Positions 6,856-13,024 of a stretch of 13,024 nucleotides of DNA are shown piece by piece. The DNA lies in assembly GCA_964649745.1 (NCBI GenBank), contig CAZYQI010000056.1:1-13024 (forward strand), written 5' to 3'. Under the pieces are notes generated by a model, which made no database searches, had not been told where the DNA came from, and saw only the letters and a list, made by a program, of their open reading frames with translations. Every line of letters begins with the position of its first letter. Position 1 is the first letter of the stretch. This stretch comes from CAZEHS01 sp964649745. Lineage in GTDB: Bacteria > Bacillota > Clostridia > Peptostreptococcales > Acidaminobacteraceae. The position numbers were made by a program, and so were the translations under genes.

Positions 6856-9216
6856 TTATGCTCCAAACATCTCGCCGGCCACCCTTACCGATTCCTGGGC
6901 GTCCTTGCAGTAGTAATGGGCTTGTATCTTGGCTGCATAGTCTGCCGTAAGTACCGCACCGCCAACGAATATCTTGCACTCCGGGAACTCTGCCCGGATC
7001 GCCTGTATGGTCTTTTCCATGGAAATAACGGTGGTGGTCATCAGGGCGCTGAGTCCCACCAGCTTAAGGTCATTGGCTCGAATGGCATCCAACACCTTTT
7101 CCGTGGGAACGTCCTTGCCCAGGTCGATGACGTCATAGCCGTAGTTTTCCAGCAGCACCTTGACGATGTTCTTTCCAATGTCGTGTATATCGCCGTGAAC
7201 CGTGGCTAAGGCCAGCTTGCCCTTACTTACCTGAACGCCCCCCGCCTTGCTGATGGCTTCACGGACCAGGTCGAAGGCCCCCTTTACGGCCTCTGCGGAT
7301 TTTAACAGCTGTGGCAGAAAAATCCGACCGCTCTCAAAATCCTTCCCCACTTTTTCAAGGGCGGGGATCAGATAACCGTCCACAACAGCCAGGGGGGCAT
7401 TGCCTTCCAAGAGCTCCGATGTCCGTTTTTCCGCTTCTTCCCGGAGACCGGCGGAAACGCATTGCTCCAGGGTGCGTTTTTCTGCCTGCGTCCCTGCTTT
7501 CTGGGGTTCCTGACCGCCGTAAACACCGATGAATCTGGCGGAGTCCTGATCATTGCCGCTGAGCACCTCATAGGAACGGATGGTATCCATGATGCCTTCC
7601 GCCAGAGGGTCCGTAATCGGAGCGTCCAGACCGGCCTCCAGGGCCATGGCCATAAAGGTTCGGTTCAATATGCTGCGATTGGGAAGTCCGAAGGATACGT
7701 TGCTGGCACCGAGAACCGTATGAACCGGCCAACGGGCTTTTATTTCCCGAATGGCGTTTAATGTTTCCCGCACCTGCCGCTGCTCGGCAGAGGCTGTCAG
7801 AACGAGACAGTCTACAAAGATCCGTTCCGGCCCGATCCCGTATTTGCCCGCTTCGGTAATAATGCGTTCGGCAATGGCAATGCGCTTTCCGGCGTCGGCA
7901 GGGATGCCCTCTTCGTCCAGCATCAGAGCCACCACATTGGCCCCGTATCGGGCGGCCACCGGCAGAATGGCGTCCATGCTGCTCTGCTTTCCGTTCACCG
8001 AGTTTAGAAGCACCTTTCCACAGGTTCTGCGGGTTGCCGCTTCCAGCACGGCCGGATCCGCTGAATCCATCTGCAAAGGACATTGAACCGCCCCTTCCAG
8101 CAGGCCCAGAATGCTTAGCACCGCTTCCTTCTCATCAATGCCTGGCATTCCTGCATTGATATCAAGGATTTCGGCCCCCGCTTCCAGCTGTTTAACCGCC
8201 TCCTGAAGAGCATATTCCCAGTTCCTGTTCTTAAGGGCTTCCTTGAGAGCCTTCTTCCCCGTGGGATTGATGCGCTCTCCGATAACCCGTACCCGCTTGT
8301 CAAAGGTGATGGTGGTGCTGCCGGAGCATACCGCGGCAACAGCCTCCCCTTGGGGGGCTGTGACGGAGATGCCGTTTAGGGCCTTTACCACCTGCGCGAT
8401 GAATTCGGGCGAGGTGCCGCAGCATCCCCCCACAGCTCTAACGCCGGCCTGTGCCATTTCGCGGAGCTTTCTTGAAAAATCTTCGGGCTTTTCCGGGAAC
8501 ACCGTCTGCTGATCCAGCAATACCGGCAGTCCTGCATTGGGCTGCACAAACACCGGAATTCTGGCCACCGACAGAAAGGCTTCTATAAGAGGCTTGATTT
8601 CGTCCGGGCCTAAGGAACAGTTAATCCCGATGGCTTCTACGCCCAAATCCTGAAGGACCATCACTGCCGTAACCGGATCAGCCCCACTGAGGGTTCGTCC
8701 GTTGTCTGAAAAGGTGAGAGAGCACCAGATTGGAAGGGTGCTGTTCTCTCTGGCGGCAAATATGGCCGCCCGGGCCTCCTGCAGATCCGCGATGGTCTCG
8801 ATCAGTATCAGATCCGCATCTGTGCCTGCCTGAACCTGCTCGGCATAGAGAGCAACCGCATCCTCAAAATCCAGAGTACCCATGGGCTTCATCAGCTCCC
8901 CGATGGGGCCCAGATCCAGCGCCACCTTCTTGCCGGGGGCGCCTTTTCTTGCCAGGGCTACCGCCTGCTTAACCACCGCCTCCACTTCGAGCCCCGCCCC
9001 AGCCAGCTTGTGACGGTTGGCGCCGAAGGTATTGGTGGTGATGATGTCCGCTCCGGCACCGGCGTACAGGCTGTGTATTTCAACGATGGCTTCCGGGTGG
9101 GAAAAATTCAGCTGTTCCGGCAGCTGACCGGTTTTAAGTCCCCGGGCCTGAAGCTGCGTGCCCATGGCCCCGTCGATAATGACGATGCGACCTTCAAATT
9201 CCTTTAAAATGCCCAT
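6856..9216 (-). CDS. metH: Cobalamin-dependent methionine synthase lacking reactivation domain
   Basis: Transfers the methyl group of methyl-tetrahydrofolate through methylcobalamin to homocysteine. In this 786-residue protein, residues 1-285 form the homocysteine domain, with zinc ligands C200 (INCSLGP) and C265-C266 (GGCCGTSP). Residues about 308-560 are the pterin-binding domain (VIGERINPTG). Residues about 575-660 are the helical cobalamin cap, and 665-786 the B12 Rossmann domain with the DxHxxG motif at D676, H678 and G681. The protein ends there, so the C-terminal SAM-binding reactivation domain of the 1227-residue E. coli enzyme is absent. This is a natural form known from Thermotoga and many Clostridia. 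The start ATG has AGGAGGG before it; the frame continues to 9354 only through repeat copy B. It is the last gene of the methionine cluster. Confidence 0.95.
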   Translation of the reverse strand: MGILKEFEGRIVIIDGAMGTQLQARGLKTGQLPEQLNFSHPEAIVEIHSLYAGAGADIITTNTFGANRHKLAGAGLEVEAVVKQAVALARKGAPGKKVALDLGPIGELMKPMGTLDFEDAVALYAEQVQAGTDADLILIETIADLQEARAAIFAARENSTLPIWCSLTFSDNGRTLSGADPVTAVMVLQDLGVEAIGINCSLGPDEIKPLIEAFLSVARIPVFVQPNAGLPVLLDQQTVFPEKPEDFSRKLREMAQAGVRAVGGCCGTSPEFIAQVVKALNGISVTAPQGEAVAAVCSGSTTITFDKRVRVIGERINPTGKKALKEALKNRNWEYALQEAVKQLEAGAEILDINAGMPGIDEKEAVLSILGLLEGAVQCPLQMDSADPAVLEAATRRTCGKVLLNSVNGKQSSMDAILPVAARYGANVVALMLDEEGIPADAGKRIAIAERIITEAGKYGIGPERIFVDCLVLTASAEQRQVRETLNAIREIKARWPVHTVLGASNVSFGLPNRSILNRTFMAMALEAGLDAPITDPLAEGIMDTIRSYEVLSGNDQDSARFIGVYGGQEPQKAGTQAEKRTLEQCVSAGLREEAEKRTSELLEGNAPLAVVDGYLIPALEKVGKDFESGRIFLPQLLKSAEAVKGAFDLVREAISKAGGVQVSKGKLALATVHGDIHDIGKNIVKVLLENYGYDVIDLGKDVPTEKVLDAIRANDLKLVGLSALMTTTVISMEKTIQAIRAEFPECKIFVGGAVLTADYAAKIQAHYYCKDAQESVRVAGEMFGA

Positions 9217-9245
9217 ATGTACCCTCCTAAAAAAAGAATTGTGCT

Positions 9246-9347
9246 TGACCTCCCTCCTGAGGGAGGTGGCACCGAAGGTGACGGTGGGAGTTGTTACTCC
9301 CTTACTCCCCCTTGTCGCTTCGCTCCTTTCCCCCTCAAGAGGGGGAT
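9246..9347 (-). repeat. Met-cluster repeat, copy B (between metF and metH)
   Basis: The 102-bp second copy, with the same ends (TGACCTCCCTC and GAGGGGGAT) and the same internal blocks as copy A. The left palindrome is CCTCCCTC-CT-GAGGGAGG. Here GGGAGT-TGTT-ACTCCC also makes a clean internal hairpin. It sits 29 bp before the metH start, so a metF-metH transcript would carry it. On the minus strand a T7 run (9229-9235) follows the last hairpin by about 13 nt, too far for a standard terminator. Confidence 0.9.
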
Positions 9348-9362
9348 GGAGCAATGCAGCCC

Positions 9363-9384
9363 CTTCCGTGTTATCCGTGGCTAA
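9363..9384. repeat. Small remnant resembling the TTCAT repeat ends
   Basis: CTTCCGTGTTATCCGTGGCTAA ends in ATCCGTGGCTAA, close to ATCCGCGGCAAA at 130-141 and ATCTGTGGTTAA at 2500-2511, all in the same orientation. It lies just 3' of metF. The match is short and may be chance. Confidence 0.3.
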
Positions 9385-9390
9385 ATCGCT

Positions 9391-10269
9391 CTACCTATTT
9401 AACGAGCTCCGTATCTGCGAGATATTATCCACGATGATCCGTGCCGACTCTGGTTTGTTCATGGTGTACAGATGGATACCCGAAACACCCCAGGACATCA
9501 GGTCGATAATCTGCTCGATGGCATAGGCCATTCCAGCTTCCCGGAAGGCAGCCGGGTCGTGCTCATACCGCTCCATGATCCGGAGGAATTTCTTTGGCAG
9601 GGTGCAGCCGGAGAGCTCTACCGTGCGGGCAATCTGGTTGCGGTTCAGCATCGGCATGATGCCTGCGGTTACCGGCACATGGATGTCCAGAAGGTCGATC
9701 CGTTCCATAAAGTCGTAAAAGAGCTCATTATCAAAAAACAGCTGCGTGATCAGAAATTCCGCTCCCGCATCCACCTTTGCCTTCAGGTTCTTGATGTCCG
9801 CATTGCGGCTGGAGGCCTCCTGATGCCTCTCCGGATAGCAGGCAGCCCCAAGACAGAACCCGCCCCGGGCCTTGATGTGGTCCACCAGCTCCCGGGCATA
9901 TTGGTACTGGCCGGATAGAGGGAATGCATCCTCTTTGGGAAGGTCGCCTCTCAGGGCCAGCAGGTTCTCGACACCGGCCTCCTCCAGCTTTCCCAATACC
10001 TCTTCCACTTCACGGCGGGTACTGGTGGAGCAGGTTAGATGAGGCAGTGCATTGATTCCGCAATTCTGCTGTATATGTGAGGCAATTTCTACCGTATGCC
10101 CTTTTGTACTGCCCCCCGCCCCATAGGTAACACTTATGAAATCCGGGGCCAGGTCCTTAAGTGCGTCGATGGTCTGGTAAACCGTTTCCACCGGATCGTT
10201 GCGTTTCGGTGGAAATATCTCAAAAGACAGGACTGTCTTTTTCTCTTTGAATAATTCTGCGATTCTCAT
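9391..10269 (-). CDS. metF: 5,10-methylenetetrahydrofolate reductase MetF
   Basis: FAD-dependent (beta/alpha)8 barrel enzyme that reduces methylene-tetrahydrofolate to methyl-tetrahydrofolate, the methyl donor for MetH encoded next. The 292-residue length matches the E. coli enzyme. E17 in SFEIFPPK is the expected catalytic acid, and D109 in LALRGDLP the folate-binding aspartate. The C-terminal GIHLYTMN motif (264-271) is present. GGAGG lies five bases before ATG. There is no MetV-type partner gene beside it, so it looks like the stand-alone biosynthetic type rather than the acetogen MetVF complex. Repeat copies flank it on both sides, and no promoter of its own is evident. It is probably transcribed from the riboswitch-controlled promoter. 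Confidence 0.96.
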   Translation of the reverse strand: MRIAELFKEKKTVLSFEIFPPKRNDPVETVYQTIDALKDLAPDFISVTYGAGGSTKGHTVEIASHIQQNCGINALPHLTCSTSTRREVEEVLGKLEEAGVENLLALRGDLPKEDAFPLSGQYQYARELVDHIKARGGFCLGAACYPERHQEASSRNADIKNLKAKVDAGAEFLITQLFFDNELFYDFMERIDLLDIHVPVTAGIMPMLNRNQIARTVELSGCTLPKKFLRIMERYEHDPAAFREAGMAYAIEQIIDLMSWGVSGIHLYTMNKPESARIIVDNISQIRSSLNR

Positions 10270-10302
10270 GGGTTCCTCCGATAGTTTTTTGCGATTTTCT
10301 CC

Positions 10303-10404
10303 TGACCTCCCTCTCGTGGGAGGTGGCGCCGAAGGTGACGGTGGGAGTTGTTACTCACTTACTCCCCCTTGTCACTTCGTGACATTCCCCCTCGAGAGGG
10401 GGAT
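10303..10404 (-). repeat. Met-cluster repeat, copy C (between UPF0280 gene and metF)
   Basis: The 102-bp third copy. Its boundary is only 4 bp from the stop codon of the UPF0280 gene. The left palindrome has a change (CCTCCC-TCTCGT-GGGAGG). The variable central hairpin is perfect here: GTCAC-TTC-GTGAC. The 18-nt TCCCCCTCGAGAGGGGGA palindrome is intact. The centre (GGTGACGGTGGGAGTTGTTA) is identical in all three copies. Confidence 0.9.
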
Positions 10405-10408
10405 AACC

Positions 10409-11134
10409 CTACATTCCCACCAGTTCTATATCCCCCCAGGCACCCAGTTGGTCGCCGATAATCAGCACACAGCCGGTGATACTCGGTATGCTCTGAACGA
10501 AATTCAAGGTACTCTGGATATCCCCCGGCGTTTTCAAATGATTCCCCGCCGCGGTGGCTACGGCGTCCGCCAGGGCGGCATCTTTGGCCAAAATCACCGC
10601 CGCATCCGCCTTGCCGAAGCTAAGGCTGTGCCCCACCGTTCCGGCAGAGGTGCAGATACCCAAGGGAAACTGGTCTTTCCTGATCTTAATACCCACTTTT
10701 TCCGACAGGGGCGACATGCCCGCATAAATGAGAACGGTACGCTCCTCATCGGAATCCATATAGATGTCTCCGCCATTTTCAATGCAGATATTCCGGGAAC
10801 AACCGGAGTGACAAAGCAGCTCTCCCACAGCCTGTGCAACAGAACCGGCCACCGCAGCCATGGGGCCGACTCCGGCTTTGGAAGATGCGCTGAGCATTTT
10901 GCCGGCCAGCGTATTTTCACCCTGGGTATCCAAGGGTTCAAGGCTTCGGAGAAATCCGGGAAACCGCAGCTCCGCTTCCATAATCTGGCTGCGCAGCTCT
11001 CGGATCCACTGTGCAATTTCAACCCGCATATCCCGGTCTGCAGAAATCCACAGATCGGTTTCTTCGATGACCACCTGATATTGGAGGAGCCCCCGTGCGG
11101 TATGCCTTGCTCTGTATGTTCGCTCCTGATACAT
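10409..11134 (-). CDS. UPF0280 (COG2122) ApbE-like protein, homocysteine pathway
   Basis: A 241-residue UPF0280/COG2122 protein, distantly related to the ApbE fold. Conserved stretches are AGVGPMAAVAGSVAQ (87-101), IENGGDIYM (118-126) and GICTSAGTVGHSLSFGKADA (159-178). In Methanosarcina acetivorans the COG2122 protein MA1715 was reported to be needed for efficient sulfide assimilation into homocysteine; its chemistry is not settled as far as I know. The start follows GAGGT by four bases, 11 nt after the ferredoxin gene's stop. The frame upstream to 11203 overlaps that gene and is rejected. It sits between the NIL-ferredoxin gene and metF, supporting a role in sulfur delivery to homocysteine. 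Confidence 0.85.
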   Translation of the reverse strand: MYQERTYRARHTARGLLQYQVVIEETDLWISADRDMRVEIAQWIRELRSQIMEAELRFPGFLRSLEPLDTQGENTLAGKMLSASSKAGVGPMAAVAGSVAQAVGELLCHSGCSRNICIENGGDIYMDSDEERTVLIYAGMSPLSEKVGIKIRKDQFPLGICTSAGTVGHSLSFGKADAAVILAKDAALADAVATAAGNHLKTPGDIQSTLNFVQSIPSITGCVLIIGDQLGAWGDIELVGM

Positions 11135-11145
11135 GGTTACCTCAT

Positions 11146-11541
11146 TTACGCACTGATTGCCCTGGAGGGGCACGCCTTTATACAAAGATTGCAGCCTACA
11201 CATCGGTTCTGTTCAAAATTAAGCCGCGCATCCTCTCCGAGGAAAAGAGCTCTGCTGCTGCAGACACTGGTACATAGTCCACAGTGCACACATTTTTCTT
11301 CTTCAACCCGAATGGATTTCAGGACAAAATCCACCTGAATATTCAGTCCCTCCAGGAAGCGCATGGCTTCCGCAATCCGGTCGCTTTCCCCTTCAACATC
11401 CATCAGCAGCTCCCCCTTCATGTTGTAATTGATGGAGGCCTTCAGAATGTTGATGTGAAGATCGTATTTCTTGATCAGATCATATACGGCCGGATGATTC
11501 ACGGTTTCCGGGCCGAATTTCAGCAGAAGTTTCGTTTGCAT
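11146..11541 (-). CDS. NIL-domain 2x[4Fe-4S] ferredoxin, homocysteine pathway
   Basis: A 131-residue protein with an N-terminal NIL domain (about 1-76, the ligand-binding fold also found in MetN transporter ATPases). It is followed by a bacterial-type double-cluster ferredoxin. Cluster ligands are C84, C87, C90 and C94, and C114, C117, C120 and C124. The first motif ends CSS rather than the usual CP. It corresponds to Methanosarcina MA1822, which works with the COG1900 protein MA1821 to make homocysteine from aspartate semialdehyde and is thought to supply electrons. Its ATG overlaps the COG1900 stop by one base (TAATG), so the two are translationally coupled. Confidence 0.9.
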   Translation of the reverse strand: MQTKLLLKFGPETVNHPAVYDLIKKYDLHINILKASINYNMKGELLMDVEGESDRIAEAMRFLEGLNIQVDFVLKSIRVEEEKCVHCGLCTSVCSSRALFLGEDARLNFEQNRCVGCNLCIKACPSRAISA

Positions 11542-12704
11542 TACTCATTCCCTCCCTTGATTTCCAGTGTCTTAAGGGCATTCCCCTGGGGGAAGGTCTG
11601 AACCGGTTCCTGAAGCAGGAATTTTCCCTGGAGAATCCATTCTTTAAGCTCCTGGGCAATCTTACGGGACTTATAAAGGCTGGTCATGGGGGCGGTTTTC
11701 ACCGTCTTTCCGTTCAGCTCCACTGTACCGCTTCTCAGGGCTGCATAGCTTACGCGACCCAATACCGGTTTTTTGCGGCTTTGTACGCTGTAATCAACGA
11801 TATTGGTAAAAAGCTCTTCGTTGCTTCTGGCCAGATCTGCCAACAGGTCTTCGTCCAAAACCGGGATGGGGATTCCCACACCCAGATTCAGTGAAACCCC
11901 ATACCCTTCAAATACTGCCGGAGCAATGTATTCCGGGCTCATATCCTTAAGATTTCCCAAGAGGGCCAGGGTTGCCCCGGGTGTTTTCGGAACCCCGTTA
12001 TCGTCCCTTTCCGTATTGGTGTTGAACTGTGTTCCGTTCCAGCCCACATAACCGATGGCGCCGCCGATGAATATCCGTGTTCCCACCCCAATGGCCCGAA
12101 GCCCCGGATCCTTCAGAAGGGGACTGAGCTCCCCGGCTGTTGAGTAATTGATGTTACCGAAGTTGGGCTGAAGAACCCCCATATAGGTGCGAAGGATACG
12201 GTTGGAGCTGTTGGCGCCGGCCGCATAGTTCTGATAACAGTTGCGGGGATTAAACAGGTACGCCTCGTTGAGATCCTTCAGGGTAATGACGGTATCAATC
12301 TCTTTTCGGGGATAGCAGTCGGTGCCCTTGCCCCGGGCTTTGAGCTTCACTTCTTTTCCGGATATAAGGTCACATATCACATGGGCACCGCCATATTCGA
12401 TTCCCTGGGTCCGGCTTTCGGCCGTCACGCCGATATACGTGTCCACGGCAGCAAGGCCGCCGTAAGCGTCTACATCGTTCAGTTCAATCTGCTCCATTCG
12501 AATTGGGGGATCGGAATGGCCAAAATTCAGTATCGCCCCGGAGGAACACATGGGACCGAAGGTAGCAGTGGTAACAACATCCACCTTTGCCGCCACCGCG
12601 GATACCCCTTCCTTCTTCACCAGGGCAATCACTTCTTCGGCGGTTACCACCACTGCTGTGCCCGCCCTGATTTTCTCATTGATTTCTTCAAAGGTTCTTT
12701 TCAT
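11541..12704 (-). CDS. Homocysteine biosynthesis protein (COG1900/DUF39)
   Basis: A 387-residue protein of the DUF39/COG1900 family, which in Methanosarcina (MA1821) is required to convert aspartate semialdehyde and sulfide-derived sulfur to homocysteine without O-acetylhomoserine. Cysteines C53 (FGPMCSSGA) and C130 (GTDCYPR) lie where, from memory, the two functional cysteines of MA1821 fall; one is proposed to carry a persulfide. Other cysteines are C111 and one in NPRNCYQN. Further family-like stretches are GGAIGYVGWNG and NLGVGIPIPVLDEDLL. The start has GGGAGG seven bases upstream. It is the first gene of the methionine cluster, directly behind a SAM-I riboswitch, so high SAM should switch it off. 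Confidence 0.92.
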   Translation of the reverse strand: MKRTFEEINEKIRAGTAVVVTAEEVIALVKKEGVSAVAAKVDVVTTATFGPMCSSGAILNFGHSDPPIRMEQIELNDVDAYGGLAAVDTYIGVTAESRTQGIEYGGAHVICDLISGKEVKLKARGKGTDCYPRKEIDTVITLKDLNEAYLFNPRNCYQNYAAGANSSNRILRTYMGVLQPNFGNINYSTAGELSPLLKDPGLRAIGVGTRIFIGGAIGYVGWNGTQFNTNTERDDNGVPKTPGATLALLGNLKDMSPEYIAPAVFEGYGVSLNLGVGIPIPVLDEDLLADLARSNEELFTNIVDYSVQSRKKPVLGRVSYAALRSGTVELNGKTVKTAPMTSLYKSRKIAQELKEWILQGKFLLQEPVQTFPQGNALKTLEIKGGNE

Positions 12705-12758
12705 TGCATATCCTCCCTATTCAACCTATTCTCAACGCGCATTCGGATGAAATGCAAC

Positions 12759-12807
12759 AAAAAAAACTGCATCGAAAATGAGGCAGCTTGTGCATGGGCT
12801 CATCTTC
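12759..12807 (-). terminator. Riboswitch attenuator: terminator and competing antiterminator
   Basis: On the minus strand AAGCTGC (12783-12789) pairs with GCAGTTT (12764-12770), running into a T8 tract (12759-12766): a short intrinsic terminator. Alternatively GAAGATGAG (12799-12807), which contains the 3' strand of aptamer helix P1, pairs over nine bases with CTCATTTTC (12774-12782). That pairing encloses one terminator arm and excludes the terminator. SAM binding would lock P1 and free the terminator, the usual S-box OFF logic. Confidence 0.75.
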
Positions 12808-12896
12808 CGGTTAATTAACCGCAGGATTTAGCACCTGGGCTTACGCCTGGTTGCCGGGTTTCATAGGGCCTGTCCCTCCACCACTCTTGATAAGCG
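12799..12896 (-). ncRNA. SAM-I (S-box) riboswitch aptamer
   Basis: The minus strand carries the S-box consensus in order: CTTATCAAGAG (12894-12884), GGTGGAGGGAC, GGCCC, TATGAAACCCGGCAACC, GGTGCTAAATCCTGC, and finally GATGAG (12804-12799). P1 is CTTATC with GATGAG (one G-U pair). P4 is the palindromic CGGTTAATTAACCG (12808-12821). The kink-turn GAGGGA/TGAAA elements and the GGCAACC/GGTGC helix are intact. It controls the homocysteine, metF and metH genes by transcription attenuation in response to SAM. Confidence 0.96.
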
Positions 12897-12914
12897 ACTA
12901 TTGAGTTACTTAGG

Positions 12915-12943
12915 ATTGTACGGTATCAAAAGTGACTTGTCAA
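12915..12943 (-). promoter_or_regulatory. Promoter of the methionine operon
   Basis: On the minus strand TTGACA (12938-12943) and TACAAT (12915-12920) are spaced 17 bp apart, a near-consensus sigma-A promoter. Transcription would begin about 12908, some 14 nt before the riboswitch helix P1. Confidence 0.85.
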
Positions 12944-12945
12944 TA

Positions 12946-12973
12946 AGAATCTGATAATTCAGCCACAGATTCT
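12946..12973. repeat. Inverted repeat next to the -35 box
   Basis: AGAATCTG (12946-12953) and CAGATTCT (12966-12973) are perfect 8-bp arms around a 12-bp centre, 2 bp upstream of the methionine -35. It could be an operator or the 3' hairpin of a gene beyond the window. In the remainder to 13024 only the small palindrome TGTTATAACA (12995-13004) and the direct repeat GGACATAAT/GGACATTAT (minus strand) stand out; no gene is seen. Confidence 0.45.
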
Positions 12974-13024
12974 GAACGATAAGCGATAATGTCCTGTTAT
13001 AACATAAAGGATTATGTCCCAAAC

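Noticed and set aside
6687..7209. Small plus-strand genes between lipB and metH
   Set aside because: The frames begin in or run through repeat copy A and then continue antisense to metH.
6713..10404. Insertion sequence or transposon with a transposase
   Set aside because: The repeats are about 102 bp, non-coding, and no transposase or integrase frame exists in the window. A non-autonomous element remains possible.
10199..11338. 379-codon plus-strand open frame
   Set aside because: It crosses repeat copy C and runs antisense to metF, UPF0280 and ferredoxin genes. The translation has no family features.

Overview
The window looks like a piece of the chromosome of an anaerobic, Gram-positive (Firmicutes, probably Clostridia-type) bacterium. 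The reasons are: an oxygen-sensitive glycyl radical enzyme with its activase; a ferredoxin-linked anaerobic route to homocysteine; a B12-dependent methionine synthase without its C-terminal reactivation domain; a SAM-I (S-box) riboswitch; a secreted protein with a copper-amine-oxidase-type N-terminal stalk domain; and strong AGGAGG ribosome binding sites with TTGACA/TATAAT promoters. The species cannot be named from this alone.

Layout, left to right. (1) 161-2378, minus strand: a two-gene operon for a YjjI-family (DUF3029) glycyl radical enzyme of unknown substrate and its radical-SAM activase. A family of about 10-bp-period GATGAA/TTCAT repeats lies on both sides. (2) 2602-4806, minus: a secreted beta-propeller protein with its own terminator. 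(3) 4954-6604: lipA (minus) and lipB (plus), divergently transcribed from back-to-back sigma-A type promoters in a 148-bp gap. Together they make protein-bound lipoate from octanoyl-ACP. (4) 6856-12704, minus: a five-gene methionine cluster, in transcription order COG1900/DUF39 homocysteine biosynthesis protein, NIL-domain ferredoxin, UPF0280 (COG2122) protein, metF and metH. (5) 12759-12943: its promoter, SAM-I riboswitch and attenuator.

The methionine cluster reads as one pathway. The first three proteins correspond to the set known from Methanosarcina and other anaerobes to make homocysteine from aspartate semialdehyde with sulfide-derived sulfur. MetF makes methyl-tetrahydrofolate and MetH transfers the methyl group to homocysteine. 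The end product, as SAM, would shut off transcription through the riboswitch. A GC-rich, multi-hairpin repeat of about 102 bp sits just 3' of each of the last three genes (UPF0280, metF, metH), always in the same orientation. These three copies are the least explained structure in the window.

No tRNA, rRNA, transposase, phage gene or CRISPR array was seen. All ten genes appear intact. Several open frames run into non-coding repeats or promoters upstream, so start codons were moved to the internal ATG preceded by a ribosome binding site.
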